Shown: positions 60,139-64,000 of the stretch, piece by piece
How positions within the stretch are numbered: position 1 is the first letter of the stretch
Layout of the letters: every line of letters begins with the position of its first letter
The notes under the pieces: generated by a model
What the model was told of the DNA's origin: nothing
The model's input: only the letters and a program-made list of their open reading frames with translations
Databases searched by the model: none
Program-made: the position numbers and the translations under genes
Source: Megalobrama amblycephala
Taxonomy: Eukaryota; Chordata; Actinopteri; Cypriniformes; Xenocyprididae
Length of the DNA stretch: 64,000 bases
Assembly (NCBI RefSeq): GCF_018812025.1
Contig: NC_063052.1
Location: forward strand, 20,910,914 to 20,974,913
Reading direction: 5' to 3'

Positions 60139-60960
60139 TTAAAGGATTAGTTCACTTTCAAATTAAAATTTCCTGATAATTTACTCACCCCCATGTCATT
60201 CAAGATGTTCATTTCTTTCTTTCGTCAGTCGAAAAGAAATAAAGGTTTTTGATGAAAACATTCCAGGATTTTTCTCCATATAGTGGACCTTAGTGGAGCC
60301 CAAATGGTTGAAGGTCAAAATTACAGTTTCATTGCAGCTTCAAAACTTTCTACACGATCCCAGACGTGGAATAAGGGTCTTATCTAGAGAACTTATATAC
60401 GTTTTAACAATAAATGCTCATCTTGAACTAGCTCTCTTCTTCTCTATTAGAATTCCGGCAGTGTAGACACTGCTAAGTGTATTACTGCCCTCCACAGGTT
60501 AAAGTTTGAACTAATTGTCATATACTTGCACTAACATATTGTATATGACAATTTATTTCAAACTTTGACCTGTGGAGGGCAGTAATACACTTAGCAGTGT
60601 CTATAGAGAAGAAGAAGAAGAAGAAGAAGAAGAAGAAGAAGAAGAAGAAGAGAGCTAGTTCAAGATGAGCATTTATGGTTAAAACTTATAAAATTAAAAA
60701 AAAAAAAAATTAGAAAATGAGCGATGGTTTCTCTAGATAAGACTCTTATTTCTCGTCTGGGATCGCTGTAAAATGTAATTTTGACCTTCAACCTTTTCGG
60801 CTCCATTGAAGTCCATTATATGGAGAAAAATCCTGGAATGTTTTCATCAAAAACCTTAATTTCTTTTCGACTGAAGAAAGAAAGACATGAACATCTTGGA
60901 TGACATGGGGGTGAGTAAATTATCAGGAAATTTTAATTTGAAAGTGAACTAATCCTTTAA
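60139..60960. mobile_element. 822-bp fold-back TTAA MITE with (GAA)n in one arm
   Basis: TTAA at both ends, aaggattagttcact ends and a nearly full-length mirror structure. A (GAA)n run at about 60606-60650 has expanded in the right arm; the left arm has only a short ttcttc match. Complete relative of 38355-38815. Confidence 0.88.
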
Positions 60961-62002
60961 GCAATCAACCCTAACCTTAATGTAGTTAATTAATATTACT
61001 CAGTACTTACTCATGTACTCACTTACACTTTAACAATATCATCTTAACATAAATTGCAACCATTGATGGTACAAAAACTACACATTTCAAGAGTTTTAAT
61101 ATAGAAATCATGATATAAAACAAAGTGTACTTTGAGAGCAACATTCTGATGTTAATGCCCATGGGCACTTGTTCCCAGTCCTATAGTTTCTGGCCCATTT
61201 GGGTGGAATGACATGATTAGTGTACAGCATCCCCCATAATCTCTTTCCTGCTCATATAACCAACTTGCACCATGCACAAAATAATGTCAAACCTAATCAT
61301 AATTGTGAGCAATCTCTTTCCTCGGGTGACAAGCCTGTGCTCGCAGCCTTCCATCAACAATTCTTAGTAAGACTAGAGCTGAAAAACAGCACAGGAAATA
61401 GAAAATGACATGTGACACGAATAGAGAACACTTAAAGTTGCTTGAGATGTTTTGTAATAAAGCTAGAGTTTATTAAATAGAGGGGAACAAAAAGATTCTA
61501 AAGTCACCATGAAAAAACAATTCTTGTATTTTATGTACAAGTAATCTAATTAAGTACTCTAATCTAATTATTATAAATAATTTATCTGTAAAATAATAAT
61601 AATAATAATAATAATAACAATAATGTGTCCAAATAATATGACCAAAAATAAAAAATCTGAAATCTGAAGCTTTCTGTCTCAATAGTACTCGTAATGTAAA
61701 ATTTTTTACCAGAATAATACTGGAATATTGTAATAAACTGCCATTGCTTTACACCCCTGCAGATGCAATCCACACAGCCTACATTGTACTAAACCAAGGA
61801 CATGTTCTCATTCAAAACAAGGGCATTTAAGGTAGTAAATTCATCTTGTACAAAATTGACTTTCAATTATTTTTTGCCTGATGGTAAGAGTGCTTTGAAT
61901 GACTCAGGCCTGAAGCATGAGATGACAGATATGAAAGTACATCTACACAGTATAGAAGAGAGATGACATCATAATCATTATGGATACTGCAGAATAAACA
62001 GT
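60961..62002. other. Non-coding with an AAT microsatellite
   Basis: The first ~70 bp continue the host MITE split by the previous element. An aat triplet run lies at about 61593-61618. No gene seen. Confidence 0.4.
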
Positions 62003-62540
62003 AACACTTTAAAATTAGGTTACATTAGTTAAAGTTAGTTAATGCATTGCAACTAACAACTAATAATAAGCACTATCCCCCGGTTTCACAGACAAGGCTT
62101 AAGCTAGTCCTAGACTAAAATGCATGTTTGAGCTGTTTTAACTGAAAGCATCTTGCACTGACATATCTTAAAATTTGTCAGTGCCATTGTTTTGTCTAAA
62201 GATGCACATCAGTAATGTTTTTTTTCAGGGTATGTTAATAAAAGCAACTTAAATACCCTAATTGAAATAAGGCCTAAGCCCTGTCTGTGAAACCGGGCCA
62301 TTATGTATTTGTTACAGTATTTATTAATCTTGGTTAACATTAGTCAATAAAAATACTACTGTTCAAAGTTAATTCATGCTAATTCAGATCCATTAAAATA
62401 ATATTAACATAGAGAACTTTTGATTTTAGTAATGTATAGTAAATGTTAAAATTAACATTTGCTAAGATTAATAAATGTTAATTCATGTTAACTAATGTAG
62501 TTAACTATAACAAATGGAACCTTATTGTAAAGTGTTTGCT
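62003..62540. mobile_element. Old MITE hosting the 'ggtttcacagaca' MITE
   Basis: Begins aacactttaaaattaggtta and ends aaccttattgtaaagtgttt, short inverted ends. The insert at 62078-62298 (cccggtttcacagacaagg to ctgtctgtgaaaccggg) lies inside it. Confidence 0.6.
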
Positions 62541-62605
62541 ATGAGAAATTTGGATAAAAGTGTCTATACACATTTGGACTCTCTAAAAGCGTATGTTTTG
62601 GTGAT

Positions 62606-63080
<475 letters not shown>

Positions 63081-63499
63081 AGTGTAACATGGGAAGAGTA
63101 TAACACTATTACATAAAATTAATAAGAAATTAGCTACAGTGAAATCAGTGTCATACTTAATTACTTTATATAAATGTTATGTAATCCTATACTTCAACAG
63201 AGGCTGAACTTCTAAGAAGTATTGATGTTAAAAATATTGACACTTCCTTCCGCTTTCACCAAATGAACTATACTCAGTCCATGTTCTCTGACAGTTGTCT
63301 TTGTTGTCTGCAACTGTGGCCCTTCTCTTGACCCCCAACCCTGTTGTGAGAATACAATAGCCTTTAGTAAAATATGCTTTCAAACAGTCAGCCTTTGGCT
63401 ATAAGTGCACTTTCACACCATCACTGCCTTTCATATCAGCAGAAATGCATGAAACCATAAAAATATAATTATGGTACCAAGGCATGTAGAATCAGTGAC

Positions 63500-63791
63500 A
63501 AGAGTCAACACTGAACTGAACTGAACTGAACTGAACTATTGCCTTCTGTAGAGCTTCTTGTAGCTGAATTGAACTTCACAACAGTTATTGAACTGAATTT
63601 AAACATTGAACTAAATTAAGCTGAATAATGAAACGATTGTCTTCTATGGAGCTGCTTTACAGCTGAAATTGAATTTGTTTCATAATTGATTATTTTACAA
63701 CAACACTGTTATTATTGTGTTTATTACTATGAAGCTGCTTTGAAACAATCTCTGTTGTAAAAAGTGCTATAAACAAATGTGAATTGCCTTG
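63500..63791 (+). repeat. Retroposon 3' tail with a (CTGAA)n run
   Basis: A ctgaa pentamer repeats about five times at 63512-63537. The block ends with gaagctgctttgaaacaatc and aaaaagtgctataaacaaatgtga, the fish LINE/SINE tail also seen at 13590-13657 and, reversed, at 2453-2525. Confidence 0.5.
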
Positions 63792-64000
63792 ACAATGAAA
63801 ACAATATAACAATGAATCATGAATTTAATCAACTGGTAATTTAGTGAAATAAAGAAAAAACTGTTAGTTGAAACATGTTCATAGTGAACTACATCTATGG
63901 TTGATCTGCAATAAGACACCTGTGTGACCTTAAAAAAATAGGTTAATGAACTAACATATTCTGTAAATTTTATATTTTACACCTTCATTTTTCACTTTCA

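Overview
This is an AT-rich vertebrate window, almost certainly from a ray-finned fish and most likely a cyprinid. Its genes are spliced with canonical GT-AG sites. Most of the rest is interspersed repeats of the kind that crowd carp and zebrafish-type genomes: many TTAA-flanked fold-back MITEs, Tc1-type transposons, a DIRS retrotransposon, a fish L1, LINE 3' tails and microsatellites. The species call is inference from repeat content, not proof.

Two host genes can be supported. A small cAMP-dependent protein kinase inhibitor gene (PKI family, closest to pkib) lies on the minus strand at 2076-2388, with two coding exons giving 74 aa. A glycoprotein endo-alpha-1,2-mannosidase-like gene (maneal, GH99) lies on the plus strand with four coding exons between 34070 and 56375, giving 442 aa. 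Its second intron is 17.9 kb long and packed with transposons. One more exon-like block with strong splice sites sits on the minus strand at 21178-21346; I cannot name its gene.

Layout: 1-5480 holds the PKI gene, MITEs, a tRNA-like SINE fragment and a LINE 3' end. 5481-11847 is a structurally complete DIRS-type tyrosine-recombinase retrotransposon, GC-rich against its AT-rich surroundings, with inverted termini, an internal complementary region, and gag, RT/RNase H (plus a putative methyltransferase-like region) and recombinase frames. 11848-22002 is mostly non-coding and includes a 1.5 kb palindrome made of two opposed halves of a Tc1-type transposon. 22003-29098 is a three-level nest: a TTAA MITE containing a damaged Tc1, which contains a nearly intact 5.9 kb L1. 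29099-34069 is repeats and the maneal upstream region. 34070-56375 is maneal with many nested repeats in its introns. 56376-64000 is the maneal 3' side, more MITEs and long AT/T microsatellites.

The host genes do not form a pathway. The mobile elements interact as hosts and insertions: several MITEs carry younger elements inside them, which gives a readable relative order of insertion. I found no evidence of a wholly new biological system. The most informative items are the DIRS end/ICR architecture with a shared 10-bp palindrome, the triple nest with an intact L1 target-site duplication, the giant Tc1 palindrome, and the unassigned exon.
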